Source: SVEL01 sp045126475
GTDB taxonomy: Bacteria; Bacillota; Clostridia; Lachnospirales; Lachnospiraceae
NCBI GenBank assembly: GCA_045126475.1
Contig: JBGVOL010000073.1
Location: 1 to 64,000 of the forward strand
Direction of reading: 5' to 3'
Length of the DNA: 64,000 bases
Below, piece after piece: positions 1 through 8,201 of this stretch. Position numbers and translations under genes: made by a program. The notes beneath the pieces are model-generated. The model was not told the DNA's origin and did no database searches. It was given only the letters and a program-made list of their open reading frames with translations. Numbering within the stretch: the first letter of the stretch is position 1; every line of letters starts with the position of its first letter.

Positions 1-44
1 TTTTTAGAATACATATGTTTCAGAATAACTAAATTCAAGAATAA

Positions 45-71
45 AGGGTCTGACAACAGATGTCAAACCCT
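45..71 (-). terminator. Candidate terminator after the amidohydrolase gene
   Basis: An inverted repeat (AGGGT-c-TGACA, 5-nt loop, TGTCA-a-ACCCT) lies just after the amidohydrolase stop codon, reading on the minus strand. The T-tract that follows is poor (TTTATTC), so termination efficiency is uncertain. Confidence 0.45.
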
Positions 72-84
72 AATAAAAATGAAT

Positions 85-957
85 TTAGTCTTCAGTATGG
101 AATTTAAGTTTACATGTGGAATTTACATTTTCATTCAACCATTTAATTCCGAACACTCTCATGGCATTTTTGTACATAATATCCTCATATGCCTCTGTGC
201 CGATTTTACCCTCCAGTTCATTAAAATAGCGCTGATATAATGACGGTTCTCCTTGCATATTCTGACGGTATGTATGCAGGCCGTCTATTGGACTGTCACT
301 TCCGAAAAACAGCTTTTTACTGCCATATCTCTCAACTATCTCCAGAGTACTTTCAAGTGGCACCCATGTTGTATCTCCGTATAAATTTGGCAGCTTTCCA
401 AGAAGTGATATTGCCTCCTTATTGTCTGTACCAAGACCCATATGAACCATTACAAAATTGATATCAGGATATTTTTTTGCCATATTGTACACCCTTACAG
501 GACTTGCCTCGTCACAGTCCGCTGTATGTGACACAACAGGCAGATTATACTTCCCTGCAAGCTTAATGTATGGCTCAACACGATCTGAATCAAAGGCTGT
601 CTTAGAATGAAACGGATGTACCTTTATTCCGTAAACTACATCTCTGTTTTCTTTTAAAATTTCCTCAAAACGCTCATCTGCACTTTCTGTTGCAGGCTTA
701 ATCCATGGCATAATACCTATTTTATCCATATTATTTCTTGCAAAAGCTACACTTTTCAAAAATGACTGTTCCTGACTTACCTGCTTTTCAGGCGGAACCG
801 GTTTCCACAGGCAGTCATATTCAACTGCAGCATTTGAAACAAGCGCAAAATCAATGTTATAAAGCTCCATTGACTTTAACACTACCTCTTCACTCATATC
901 AACCACCTTTTCCGGCGATTCAAACAGTCCCATATGGACATGAGTATCTATAATCAT
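85..957 (-). CDS. Amidohydrolase family protein (COG2159-like)
   Basis: A 290-aa metal-dependent hydrolase of the amidohydrolase-2 type (TIM barrel). The N-terminal THVHMG gives the metal-binding HxH motif at residues 6-8. Further likely ligands are the His in VVSHTAD, the His in FVMVHMG and the Asp in FGSDSPID, all in the expected order. The start is supported by GGGGAAGGTG 8 nt upstream of the ATG. The substrate cannot be told from the sequence; relatives include decarboxylases and hydrolases of small carboxylates. It has no metabolic neighbour that fixes its role; the upstream gene is a DUF4143 ATPase in the same orientation. Confidence 0.85.
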   Translation of the reverse strand: MIIDTHVHMGLFESPEKVVDMSEEVVLKSMELYNIDFALVSNAAVEYDCLWKPVPPEKQVSQEQSFLKSVAFARNNMDKIGIMPWIKPATESADERFEEILKENRDVVYGIKVHPFHSKTAFDSDRVEPYIKLAGKYNLPVVSHTADCDEASPVRVYNMAKKYPDINFVMVHMGLGTDNKEAISLLGKLPNLYGDTTWVPLESTLEIVERYGSKKLFFGSDSPIDGLHTYRQNMQGEPSLYQRYFNELEGKIGTEAYEDIMYKNAMRVFGIKWLNENVNSTCKLKFHTED

Positions 958-976
958 AATATTTCACCTTCCCCTA

Positions 977-2329
977 TTAAATAAACATCGTCATATAAAT
1001 CGGAATATACGTAATTCCATCTTCATATTTCAAATCTTTCGTGTATATAATATACCTGTCCTCCATTTTCATCTGGTACTTTTCAATTAAATAATCAAAT
1101 GATTTATGACTTTTATAACCGGATGACTTCACTTCCAACGGACAGATTTTTTTCTTCTTGACTGTCACAAAATCAATCTCGTATTTCTTTTCTTTATCTG
1201 AATCTTTTGGTGTGTAACTGTATTCATGAAAGTATAACTCATGACCGGAAGCTCTAAGCATTTGAGCGACAACATTTTCCATAATCATTCCCTGATTTAT
1301 TCCAATATTGTCAAAAATCAATGCCTTATATAAATCATTTCCCGTGTCTTGTGAATTTCTCATAATCTGTGTAACAAGCAACCCTGTGTCTCCCAGATAT
1401 AGCTTAAAATTACTTGTATCGGCATATGATTTCAAAGATATTTCCGGCTTTGTAACATTTATACATTCGTTTCCAATCATTGATTGCGCAATAAAATTAA
1501 CAGCATCAACATAATTTTTGTATCTGGCATTTCTATCTATCTTGGAAAATTTGAAATGAGAATTACGGCTTTCCAATTGCTCCGGGATAGTCTGATATAT
1601 AACGGATGCCTTCTCATGATTTTCATCATCATATTTTTCTAAATCTTCCTCATACAGGTCCAAAATATTCCGTTTAATAAAATCAATCTGTTCAAAGGTC
1701 TTTCCCTGTACAAATGCATTAACTGCCTGAGGCATACCACCTACAGCCATATATGTCCTAAATTCTTTCATGACCTTTCTGTGAATATTGTCACCTAATG
1801 CTTTTCTGTTTTGAAAAGCTTCCTGTACCACCGGAATTGTCACATCATCACCCAAAGCCCATAAGTATTCTTCAAAATCCATAGGAAACATCCTGATTCT
1901 GTACTCCTCCGACGGAATCAGAATATCCTTTACATTTTTACGAATTGAAATCAGTGAGCCGGTTTCAATATAATCATATCTTCCATCTGCAACCAGATAC
2001 TTAATTGCCTGTCTTGCAAGTGGAAATAGCTGTACCTCATCAAATATAATTACACATCTGTTACCTTTAAGACTTCTGCCCTTTAATAAAAACAGATTCC
2101 TGAAAAAAGAGTCCATATTACCTATATTTTCTCTGAAATTGTTTTTAATATCATCATTTTCTTTTGCAAAATCAAGAATCATATAATCATCATATTCATT
2201 TTTTGCAAATTCCTCTACAATTGTACTTTTGCCAATTCTTCTTGCACCTTCAAGTATGACTGCCGAACTTCCTGCAGACAACTCTTTCCATTTGCAAAGT
2301 TTGTCATATACTTTTCTCCGAAATACCAT
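977..2329 (-). CDS. AAA ATPase with DUF4143 domain
   Basis: An ATPase of the AAA_14/DUF4143 type. Walker A is GARRIGKST near the N terminus and Walker B is VIIFDEVQ, followed by TGSLISI (sensor-like). The C-terminal part carries a PD-(D/E)XK-like pattern (EIDFV ... CPLEVKSS), as is usual in this family. The ATG at 2329 is preferred because GGAGG lies about 10 nt before it; an upstream ATG would overlap that site. Cellular function of the family is unknown, although its members are common in Clostridia and Bacteroidetes. A paralogue lies at 49384-50703. Three 33-bp tandem repeats sit in its 5' leader. Confidence 0.85.
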   Translation of the reverse strand: MVFRRKVYDKLCKWKELSAGSSAVILEGARRIGKSTIVEEFAKNEYDDYMILDFAKENDDIKNNFRENIGNMDSFFRNLFLLKGRSLKGNRCVIIFDEVQLFPLARQAIKYLVADGRYDYIETGSLISIRKNVKDILIPSEEYRIRMFPMDFEEYLWALGDDVTIPVVQEAFQNRKALGDNIHRKVMKEFRTYMAVGGMPQAVNAFVQGKTFEQIDFIKRNILDLYEEDLEKYDDENHEKASVIYQTIPEQLESRNSHFKFSKIDRNARYKNYVDAVNFIAQSMIGNECINVTKPEISLKSYADTSNFKLYLGDTGLLVTQIMRNSQDTGNDLYKALIFDNIGINQGMIMENVVAQMLRASGHELYFHEYSYTPKDSDKEKKYEIDFVTVKKKKICPLEVKSSGYKSHKSFDYLIEKYQMKMEDRYIIYTKDLKYEDGITYIPIYMTMFI

Positions 2330-2365
2330 AGATAATACACCTCCATACAATTACGATATCATCTC

Positions 2366-2455
2366 TTCACGAATTTTGCAAATGTTTTTATCTGTTTTTT
2401 CACGAATTTTGAAAATGTTTTACCCGACTTTTTCACGAATTTTTAAAATGTTTAG
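2366..2455. repeat. Three tandem direct repeats of 33-bp period
   Basis: The core TTCACGAATTTT recurs at 2366, 2399 and 2432, each followed by a variant of AAATGTTT, giving an exact 33-bp period. The repeats lie between the GNAT gene and the start of the DUF4143 ATPase. Each core holds a TTC-AC-GAA dyad. The period is about three helical turns, as expected of an operator array, but it is also 11 codons, so a remnant of coding repeats (NI-x-KIREK on the minus strand, broken by a stop) is possible. Confidence 0.75.
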
Positions 2456-2967
2456 TTCTCTCCAACCTTCTTCGAATAGTATACACAATGATGTACCATA
2501 CCGTGGTACTCAATATCCTCAACCTTTTGGGTTAATTTCATTCCGCATTTCTGCATAACCTTTATACTTGCAATATTGCTCTCAAAGGCTCCTGTCACAA
2601 TCTCCTTCACACCGCTTCGGAAAAGTTCATCCATAACACCTTTTAGCGCTTCCGTTGCATATCCGCGATTGTTATACTCCGGGTCAATTACATAACCCAG
2701 TTCAATCCGGTCTCCGTCCTTATCAACTTCATTAACAAAGCCTATGAGCATACCATTTAAATAAATACCTGCCTCCAGACATTTATCGGACAGCGAATCA
2801 TTTTTAAGTCTGAAAAACAATTTTAAAGCTTCTTCCTCAGACTTAAAATCAGGTATCATATATGTCTCTTTTATTTTCTCATCTGTAAGCATCTGTATCA
2901 TTCTTACCCTGTCATCATCTGTATACGGTTTTAATACCAATCTCTCTGTCTTTATATACACTTTCAT
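2452..2967 (-). CDS. GNAT family N-acetyltransferase (RimJ/RimL-like)
   Basis: A 171-aa acetyltransferase. It opens with IKTERLVLKPYT, the typical first strand of the RimJ/RimL-type GNATs, and has an acetyl-CoA-binding stretch around YNNRGYATEAL (R/Q-x-x-G-x-A variant) followed by ESNIASIKVMQKCG. The ATG at 2967 is chosen over an upstream one at 3009 because AAAGGAG stands about 6 nt before it. Substrate unknown: members of this group modify ribosomal protein N termini, antibiotics or small metabolites. Confidence 0.82.
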   Translation of the reverse strand: MKVYIKTERLVLKPYTDDDRVRMIQMLTDEKIKETYMIPDFKSEEEALKLFFRLKNDSLSDKCLEAGIYLNGMLIGFVNEVDKDGDRIELGYVIDPEYNNRGYATEALKGVMDELFRSGVKEIVTGAFESNIASIKVMQKCGMKLTQKVEDIEYHGMVHHCVYYSKKVGEN

Positions 2968-3038
2968 AATCTCCTTTTTCACATAATATATGCTAAAATC
3001 CCCCGCCAAAAACAGCGGGGGAATAACTTCTCATATAA

Positions 3039-4217
3039 TTAGTGGTGGAATAATCTGATACCTGTAAATGCCATCACCATATTGTACTTGTCTGCGCACT
3101 CTATAACGAGGTCATCTCTTACAGAACCGCCCGGCTGTGCAATATACTTAACTCCGCTCTTCTTTGCTCTCTCAATATTGTCTGAGAATGGGAAGAATGC
3201 GTCCGAACCACAGATTACATCTGTGTTCTTGTCAAGCCATGCACGCTTTTCCTCTGCTGTAAATACAGCAGGCTTAACCTTAAAAATCTTCTCCCATGCA
3301 CCGTCAGCAAGGATGTCCATATACTCATCACCCATGTATACGTCAATGGCATTATCTCTGTCGGCACGACCAAGCTTGTCTACAAACTGAAGTCCCAGTA
3401 CCTGTGGAGACTGACGAAGGAACCAGTTGTCCGCCTTCTGTCCTGCAAGTCTTGTACAGTGAATTCTTGACTGCTGTCCTGCACCGATACCGATTGCCTG
3501 ACCACCCTTTACATAGCACACAGAATTTGACTGTGTATATTTGAGAGTGATAAGTGCAATCTTCATGTCAATAAGTGCTGACTCAGGAATATCCTTATTC
3601 TTTGTAACGATGTTTGACAATAAATCACCGTTTATATCAAGCTCATTGCGTCCCTGTTCAAATGTAATTCCGTATACCTGCTTTCTCTCAATCTCAGCAG
3701 GTACATATGACTCATCAATCTGGATAACGTTGTAGTTGCCCTTTTTCTTTTCCTTTAATATTGCAAGAGCCTCATCTGTGTATCCCGGAGCAATAACACC
3801 GTCTGAAACCTCTCTCTTTATGAGCATGGCTGTGTCCTTATCACACACATCCGAAAGAGCGATAAAATCACCGAATGATGACATTCTGTCGGCACCTCTT
3901 GCTCTTGCGTATGCACATGCCAGAGGAGATAACTCGCCAAGGTCATCCACCCAGTAAATCTTTGCAAGTGTATCATCAAGAGGAAGACCTACTGCGGCAC
4001 CTGCCGGCGATACATGCTTAAATGATGTAGCCGCAGGAAGACCTGTTGCCTCCTTTAACTCCTTAACAAGCTGCCAGCCGTTAAATGCATCAAGGAAATT
4101 GATATATCCCGGTCTGCCGTTTAACACTGTTACAGGTAAATCACTTCCGTCCTCCATGAATATTCTTGAAGGCTTCTGATTTGGGTTACAACCGTACTTT
4201 AACTGAATCTCGTTCAT
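3039..4217 (-). CDS. AICAR formyltransferase, stand-alone (PurH N10-formyl-THF domain)
   Basis: A 392-aa protein matching only the AICAR transformylase half of PurH. It transfers the formyl group of 10-formyl-tetrahydrofolate to AICAR to give FAICAR, the ninth step of purine synthesis. The catalytic Lys-His pair is in SFKHVSPAGAA near residue 66. NSVCYVKGGQAIGIGAGQQSR and SDAFFPFSDNI are further signature blocks. There is no MGS-like cyclohydrolase domain. That step is supplied by the purO gene 12 bp upstream, so the two genes form a split PurH. AAAGGAG 7 nt before the ATG supports the start. Expression should be under the ZTP riboswitch ahead of purO. Confidence 0.93.
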   Translation of the reverse strand: MNEIQLKYGCNPNQKPSRIFMEDGSDLPVTVLNGRPGYINFLDAFNGWQLVKELKEATGLPAATSFKHVSPAGAAVGLPLDDTLAKIYWVDDLGELSPLACAYARARGADRMSSFGDFIALSDVCDKDTAMLIKREVSDGVIAPGYTDEALAILKEKKKGNYNVIQIDESYVPAEIERKQVYGITFEQGRNELDINGDLLSNIVTKNKDIPESALIDMKIALITLKYTQSNSVCYVKGGQAIGIGAGQQSRIHCTRLAGQKADNWFLRQSPQVLGLQFVDKLGRADRDNAIDVYMGDEYMDILADGAWEKIFKVKPAVFTAEEKRAWLDKNTDVICGSDAFFPFSDNIERAKKSGVKYIAQPGGSVRDDLVIECADKYNMVMAFTGIRLFHH

Positions 4218-4229
4218 TTTTATTCTCCT

Positions 4230-4946
4230 TTACTGGTTCTTATTCATAATCCTTGTTTCATACTTGCCTGTCTCAATATCGATAAATCTGACAAAGAGAG
4301 ATACCTTGTTGTCGGCATTTAAGCTGTTCCATACTTCATTTGTGAATGCATCAATATCTGCTCCGTCGATTTCAACCCACTTTGGCTCACCCTCAAAACT
4401 TGGAAGAGGATTGCCGTCATGCATATATGTGTGGATAAAACGTCCCTCACCTGCTACAGGATTATCATATGTGTATGTATATCTGTTGCAGCAGTCAGGA
4501 TTTCCATTGTTGCTCTTTAAAATAGACATTGCGAAATCGTACTTTCCGTTCTTCACATTCATTATGCCTGAAATTCTTGGTGTAAAGTTTGGTCCGTCAG
4601 GCTCAAACTCACGACATCTTAAAGACTCCTCGAAGCTCTCACCCTTATTCATTCCGTCATAGATTGTATCTGTCTGGTCACCGTTTGTAACGATTGTCAT
4701 ATCGCCAAGGACTCTTACGGGAGCGTAAATAATAAGACTTGGGTCCTCAAGCTTTGAAGGGTCAAAAGCCTGTGTACGGATTCCCTCACCGTCCTCAACA
4801 AATACTCTGTTACGGCTGTTCACACTTCTTCCCATAATGAAGTAAGCTGTCACTGCCTTCTTTCCGTCCTTTGATCTGCCGATAACGATACCTCTTCCCG
4901 GATATTCGTTTGCCTTTAATTCGTTGCAAAGATTTAACATGTTCAT
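4230..4946 (-). CDS. purO: IMP cyclohydrolase, PurO type
   Basis: A 238-aa protein of the IMP cyclohydrolase family first described in archaea (PurO). It closes FAICAR to IMP. The segments NEYPGRGIVIGRSKDGKKAV, YFIMGRS and NRVFVEDGEGIRT match the family's N-terminal pattern. It is unrelated in fold to the cyclohydrolase half of bacterial PurH. It is the first gene after a sigma-A promoter and a ZTP riboswitch, and the formyltransferase follows 12 bp downstream, so the last two steps to IMP are coexpressed. AAAGGATGG about 8 nt upstream supports the ATG at 4946. Confidence 0.88.
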   Translation of the reverse strand: MNMLNLCNELKANEYPGRGIVIGRSKDGKKAVTAYFIMGRSVNSRNRVFVEDGEGIRTQAFDPSKLEDPSLIIYAPVRVLGDMTIVTNGDQTDTIYDGMNKGESFEESLRCREFEPDGPNFTPRISGIMNVKNGKYDFAMSILKSNNGNPDCCNRYTYTYDNPVAGEGRFIHTYMHDGNPLPSFEGEPKWVEIDGADIDAFTNEVWNSLNADNKVSLFVRFIDIETGKYETRIMNKNQ

Positions 4947-4983
4947 TTTGTAACCATCCTTTCAAAAAAGTAAAATGTACAAA

Positions 4984-5019
4984 ACCGCCTGAGCATATAC
5001 CTTTGTACATGCCCAGGCG
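4984..5019 (-). terminator. Intrinsic terminator of the ZTP riboswitch expression platform
   Basis: On the minus strand a 12-bp GC-rich stem starts with the conserved aptamer block CCGCCTGGGCA and ends with its complement, followed by TTTTGTAC. The conserved 3' block of the aptamer is therefore also the 5' arm of the terminator. Ligand binding would sequester it and let transcription proceed, the standard mutually exclusive arrangement for this class. Confidence 0.8.
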
Positions 5020-5105
5020 GTCGGCTCACGTTTCGCCACACTCCCTGTAGGTTGCCCTACCACCGACTTATAAATCAGCTTTCCGCCAGTTGTGTGACCG
5101 TTACC
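5009..5105 (-). ncRNA. ZTP (pfl) riboswitch upstream of purO
   Basis: On the minus strand the leader contains, in order, AACTGGCGG (5' conserved helix), a hairpin GGTAGGGCAACCTAC, GGGAGTGTGG and then CCGACCGCCTGGGCA. This is the layout of the pfl/ZTP aptamer, which senses AICAR phosphates (ZMP/ZTP) when 10-formyl-THF is short. The genes controlled, purO and AICAR formyltransferase, are the expected targets. Assignment rests on motif recognition; a covariance search (Rfam pfl) would confirm it. Confidence 0.85.
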
Positions 5106-5107
5106 TT

Positions 5108-5136
5108 TATACTACACGAAGCGACACTTTTTTTCA
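5108..5136 (-). promoter_or_regulatory. Sigma-A promoter for the riboswitch-purO operon
   Basis: Minus strand -35 TTGAAA (5131-5136), 17-bp spacer, -10 TAGTAT (5108-5113). The predicted start site falls just before the ZTP aptamer. Confidence 0.75.
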
Positions 5137-5145
5137 AGCGTTTTT

Positions 5146-6000
5146 TTATCTGTATGCTTCTCTTACCAGTGCAACAGCCATACTTCCAAGCTGATTATAC
5201 CGCTTCGTTACAAGTTCTTTATCATATCCTACAATACCGTTGTTCTCATATGGGTCATAGAAATAATATTTCTCCTCATCCCATCCGGCAAGAAGAAGGC
5301 AATGTTCTCTTCCCGGAAACGTAAAACTTTCACCGGTACGTTCTATCTTCCATGTAGTCTCAACAGGTACCTCCTGCATATTTACGGTTGCCCACATAAT
5401 AACAGGAATACCATGACTTACATAGTGGTCAATCATATCCTCAATACCCATTCCCGACAAATCATGTACTCCGTCCTGTCCTGCCATCTGTACAAGAATA
5501 CTATTTATGACAGGTGCATAACATCCGTACGACGTATTACTTCTGGGGTCCCCTACAAAATAAAGATTCGGGTCCTCACCATACATATAACCGTCACCCC
5601 ATCTTACAGGAAACACGGGAAGATAATTATCAATAAAACCATCCACAGTAATATTATATCCCATATATCTAAGTGCCATTACGGTTGTGACGCTCTCACA
5701 TCCCGTAGGATAATTATCCTGATTAATATACTCAAGACTGATAATCTTTTTTGTGTCATTGCTGTCAGCAGTCCATGAAAAGCTTTCCTTTTCAACCGGA
5801 ATTGACAAATACTGTGCATAGTCGTTAATCCCGCTCTCAGGATGATTAATATGCGTCTTTTCTTCTGTCTCCTTTTCATCTTCTGTGAAAAAATCAGCAA
5901 TGCCGCTAAACCAGTCAAGTTCCAGGGCAAAATATAAATTAAATGCAAGGATAATCAAATTCAGACCGAGAAGCAGTCCGTTTGCAATTTTACCTTTCAT
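5146..6000 (-). CDS. C39-like cysteine peptidase, membrane-anchored
   Basis: A ~284-aa protein with an N-terminal hydrophobic segment (IANGLLLGLNLIILAFNLYF) acting as an uncleaved anchor or signal peptide. A C39_2-type peptidase domain follows. The catalytic Cys is in YPTGCESVTTVMALRYMG, the His in GREHCLLLAGWDEEKYYFYDP, and a downstream Asp/Asn completes the usual triad. It probably acts at the cell surface on peptides or wall-linked proteins; the substrate is not visible. The ATG at 6000 has GGAGAG 7 nt upstream and is preferred to a GTG at 6015 that overlaps that site. It follows nadC by about 22 bp but is not obviously part of NAD synthesis. Confidence 0.82.
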   Translation of the reverse strand: MKGKIANGLLLGLNLIILAFNLYFALELDWFSGIADFFTEDEKETEEKTHINHPESGINDYAQYLSIPVEKESFSWTADSNDTKKIISLEYINQDNYPTGCESVTTVMALRYMGYNITVDGFIDNYLPVFPVRWGDGYMYGEDPNLYFVGDPRSNTSYGCYAPVINSILVQMAGQDGVHDLSGMGIEDMIDHYVSHGIPVIMWATVNMQEVPVETTWKIERTGESFTFPGREHCLLLAGWDEEKYYFYDPYENNGIVGYDKELVTKRYNQLGSMAVALVREAYR

Positions 6001-6022
6001 TCCTTGTCTCTCCACAAATTGA

Positions 6023-6880
6023 TTAATCTACAGGCTGAAGATTTTTCAGTGAAATATCCATGATAGGTGCAGAATGTGTAAGCGCTCCGCATGATACGTA
6101 GTCAACACCAATTTCTGCAATCTCCTTTAACCTTTCCTTTGTGACATTGCCGGAACACTCTGTTTCCGCCTTTCCTGCCACAATGTTTACAGCCTCCTTC
6201 ATGGTCTCATTATCCATATTGTCAAGCATAATGATATCTGCACCTGCTGCTACAGCCTCTTTAAGTTGCTCTATCGTCTCTACTTCTACCTCAATCTTTC
6301 TCACAAACGGAGCGTAATCCTTTGCCATCTGCACTGCTTTCGTAATGCTTCCTGCCGCACCGATATGATTGTCCTTAATAAGAACTCCGTCAGAAAGGTT
6401 ATATCTGTGATTTGTACCGCCTCCGACCTTAACGGCATGCTTCTCAAACGGTCTCATATTAGGAGTTGTCTTTCTTGTATCGAGAAGCTTTGTTTTATAT
6501 CCTTTAAGTTCACTGACCATCTCATGTGTAAGAGTTGCTATACCGCTCATTCTCTGAAGATAATTAAGCGCCGTACGCTCACCTGACAGAAGAACTCTTA
6601 TATCTCCGTAGACAGTTCCCATAAGCTGTCCCTTCTTTACCTCATCACCATCATTCAGTTCTGTCTCAAAGACCGTATTCTCATCAAGAAGCTCAAATAC
6701 CCTCTTAAATACTGACAAGCCGCAGATAATTCCGTCCTGCTTACATATAAGTTCTGCCTTACCCTGTCTCGCCTCAGGCATAACAGCGTTTGTTGTTACA
6801 TCCTCACTTGTAATATCCTCACGGAGTGCATTTAAAATGTACTCATCCACATTAATCTTCATCGTTACACCATTTATCAT
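6023..6880 (-). CDS. nadC: Nicotinate-nucleotide pyrophosphorylase (quinolinate phosphoribosyltransferase)
   Basis: Converts quinolinate and PRPP to nicotinate mononucleotide, CO2 and PPi in de novo NAD synthesis. LDTRKTTPNMRPFEKHAVKVGGG is the phosphoribosyltransferase signature; it is followed by HRYNLSDGVLIKDNH and EVEVETIEQL in the standard order, and the length (~285 aa) is normal. The 5' end overlaps the nadB stop. Three ATGs compete (6892, 6880, 6862); 6880 has GAGG about 6 nt upstream and is my choice, with translational coupling to nadB likely. Last gene of nadA-nadB-nadC. Confidence 0.93.
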   Translation of the reverse strand: MINGVTMKINVDEYILNALREDITSEDVTTNAVMPEARQGKAELICKQDGIICGLSVFKRVFELLDENTVFETELNDGDEVKKGQLMGTVYGDIRVLLSGERTALNYLQRMSGIATLTHEMVSELKGYKTKLLDTRKTTPNMRPFEKHAVKVGGGTNHRYNLSDGVLIKDNHIGAAGSITKAVQMAKDYAPFVRKIEVEVETIEQLKEAVAAGADIIMLDNMDNETMKEAVNIVAGKAETECSGNVTKERLKEIAEIGVDYVSCGALTHSAPIMDISLKNLQPVD

Positions 6881-8168
6881 AAAAGTCCTCATCCTTTCTC
6901 TTTATCTCTTCAAGTATTATTTTTTTGTTCTCTTCTTTTATTTCTTCCATTGTGCCGTATGCATTTACGTCAACAGGAATCCGCTCTATCTTAGCATCAC
7001 TAATCTGACTGCTTATCTCTGCCGCCGCGCGCCCTGCGAAAACAAGGCTCTCAAGAAGAGAGTTGCTTGCAAGCCTGTTTGCACCATGAACACCGTTACA
7101 TGCAGTTTCACCTGCCGCGTAGAGGTTGTCCATTGTTGTCTTTCCGTTCTTGTCCGTATGTATTCCGCCCATAAGGTAATGCTGCGCCGGCACGACAGGA
7201 ATGGCCTGTCTGCCCAAATCATAGCCTTCCTCAAGACAGTGTTCATAAATATTAGGAAATCTTTCTGCGATTTCCTCAGATGTCATCTTTTCCTTAATAG
7301 ACAGCATTACATGCTTTGTTCCATCCTTCTTCATCTGCTTAAGGATTTCACCTGTCACAACATCTCTCGGCTGTAATTCATCGGTAAATCTCTCCCCGTT
7401 TTTGTCAAGAAGAATGGCTCCCTCGCCTCTTACCGACTCAGATATTAAGAATCTTCTTCCCTCTTTTTCTGAATAAAATACTGTAGGATGTATCTGTATG
7501 TAATTTATATTTTCAAGTTCTATGCCGTGCTTTAATGCAATTGCAAAGCTGTCACCTGTAATATGCTTAAAGTTGGTGGAATTCTTAAACAGTCCTCCTA
7601 TACCTCCCGTAGCAAGTATAAGTTTCTTACAATATACGGGAACAGTTCTGTTTTCCGAATCTCTTATGACAATTCCCTTTGCTTCATTATTCTTTGAAAT
7701 AATATCTATCATTGTGGTATATTCCACAAGAGTCACATTGGAAAGTTTTCTGACATTCATCAGAAGCTTTGTTGTTATTTCCTTCCCCGTGACATCATCA
7801 TGGTGAAGTATTCTGAAGGTCGAGTGACCACCCTCCCTTGTAAACGAAAAGTTTCCGTTCTCATCCTTTTCAAACTCTACACCATATTCTTCAAGGCTCT
7901 TAATAATGTCCTGTGATGAGCGGAGCATTATGTCAACCGATTCTTTACGGTTCTCATATCTTCCCGCCTTCATTGTATCTTCAAAATAACTGTCATAATC
8001 ATTGTCATCAAGAAGCATGCATATACCGCCCTGAGCAAGGTATGAATCACTGTTTTCGGCCTTGTCCTTTGTCACCAGAAGAATTGATAATTCTCCCGGA
8101 AGAGATAATGCCGCATAAAGACCTGCTGCCCCTGTACCTACGATTATCACATCATAATTGTCCTTCAT
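6852..8168 (-). CDS. nadB: L-aspartate oxidase, short clostridial form
   Basis: FAD enzyme oxidising L-aspartate to iminoaspartate for quinolinate synthesis. The N-terminal DVIIVGTGAAGLYAAL is the Rossmann FAD motif. SYLAQGGI, ATGGIGGLF, GIELENINYIQIHPT and HYLMGGIHTDKNGKT are the family blocks, and GANRLASNSLLE is near the C terminus. At ~438 aa it lacks much of the C-terminal helical region seen in ~530-aa NadB proteins, a known short form in Clostridia. The ATG at 8168 with AAGGTG upstream is preferred over a GTG at 8186. It lies 33 bp after nadA. Confidence 0.93.
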   Translation of the reverse strand: MKDNYDVIIVGTGAAGLYAALSLPGELSILLVTKDKAENSDSYLAQGGICMLLDDNDYDSYFEDTMKAGRYENRKESVDIMLRSSQDIIKSLEEYGVEFEKDENGNFSFTREGGHSTFRILHHDDVTGKEITTKLLMNVRKLSNVTLVEYTTMIDIISKNNEAKGIVIRDSENRTVPVYCKKLILATGGIGGLFKNSTNFKHITGDSFAIALKHGIELENINYIQIHPTVFYSEKEGRRFLISESVRGEGAILLDKNGERFTDELQPRDVVTGEILKQMKKDGTKHVMLSIKEKMTSEEIAERFPNIYEHCLEEGYDLGRQAIPVVPAQHYLMGGIHTDKNGKTTMDNLYAAGETACNGVHGANRLASNSLLESLVFAGRAAAEISSQISDAKIERIPVDVNAYGTMEEIKEENKKIILEEIKRKDEDFYDKWCNDED

Positions 8169-8201
8169 ATCATTCACCTTTTCCACCTTTGAATTTAATG
8201 T

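Noticed and set aside
2366..2455. The three 33-bp repeats as a CRISPR array
   Set aside because: The repeats are back to back, not separated by unique spacers, have only three copies and have no cas genes nearby.
4810..5010. 66-aa minus-strand frame over the riboswitch and purO start
   Set aside because: It reads through the terminator hairpin and is out of frame with purO.
6837..7376. 179-aa plus-strand frame within nadB/nadC
   Set aside because: It is antisense to two well-identified enzymes and has no ribosome site or homology that I recognise.
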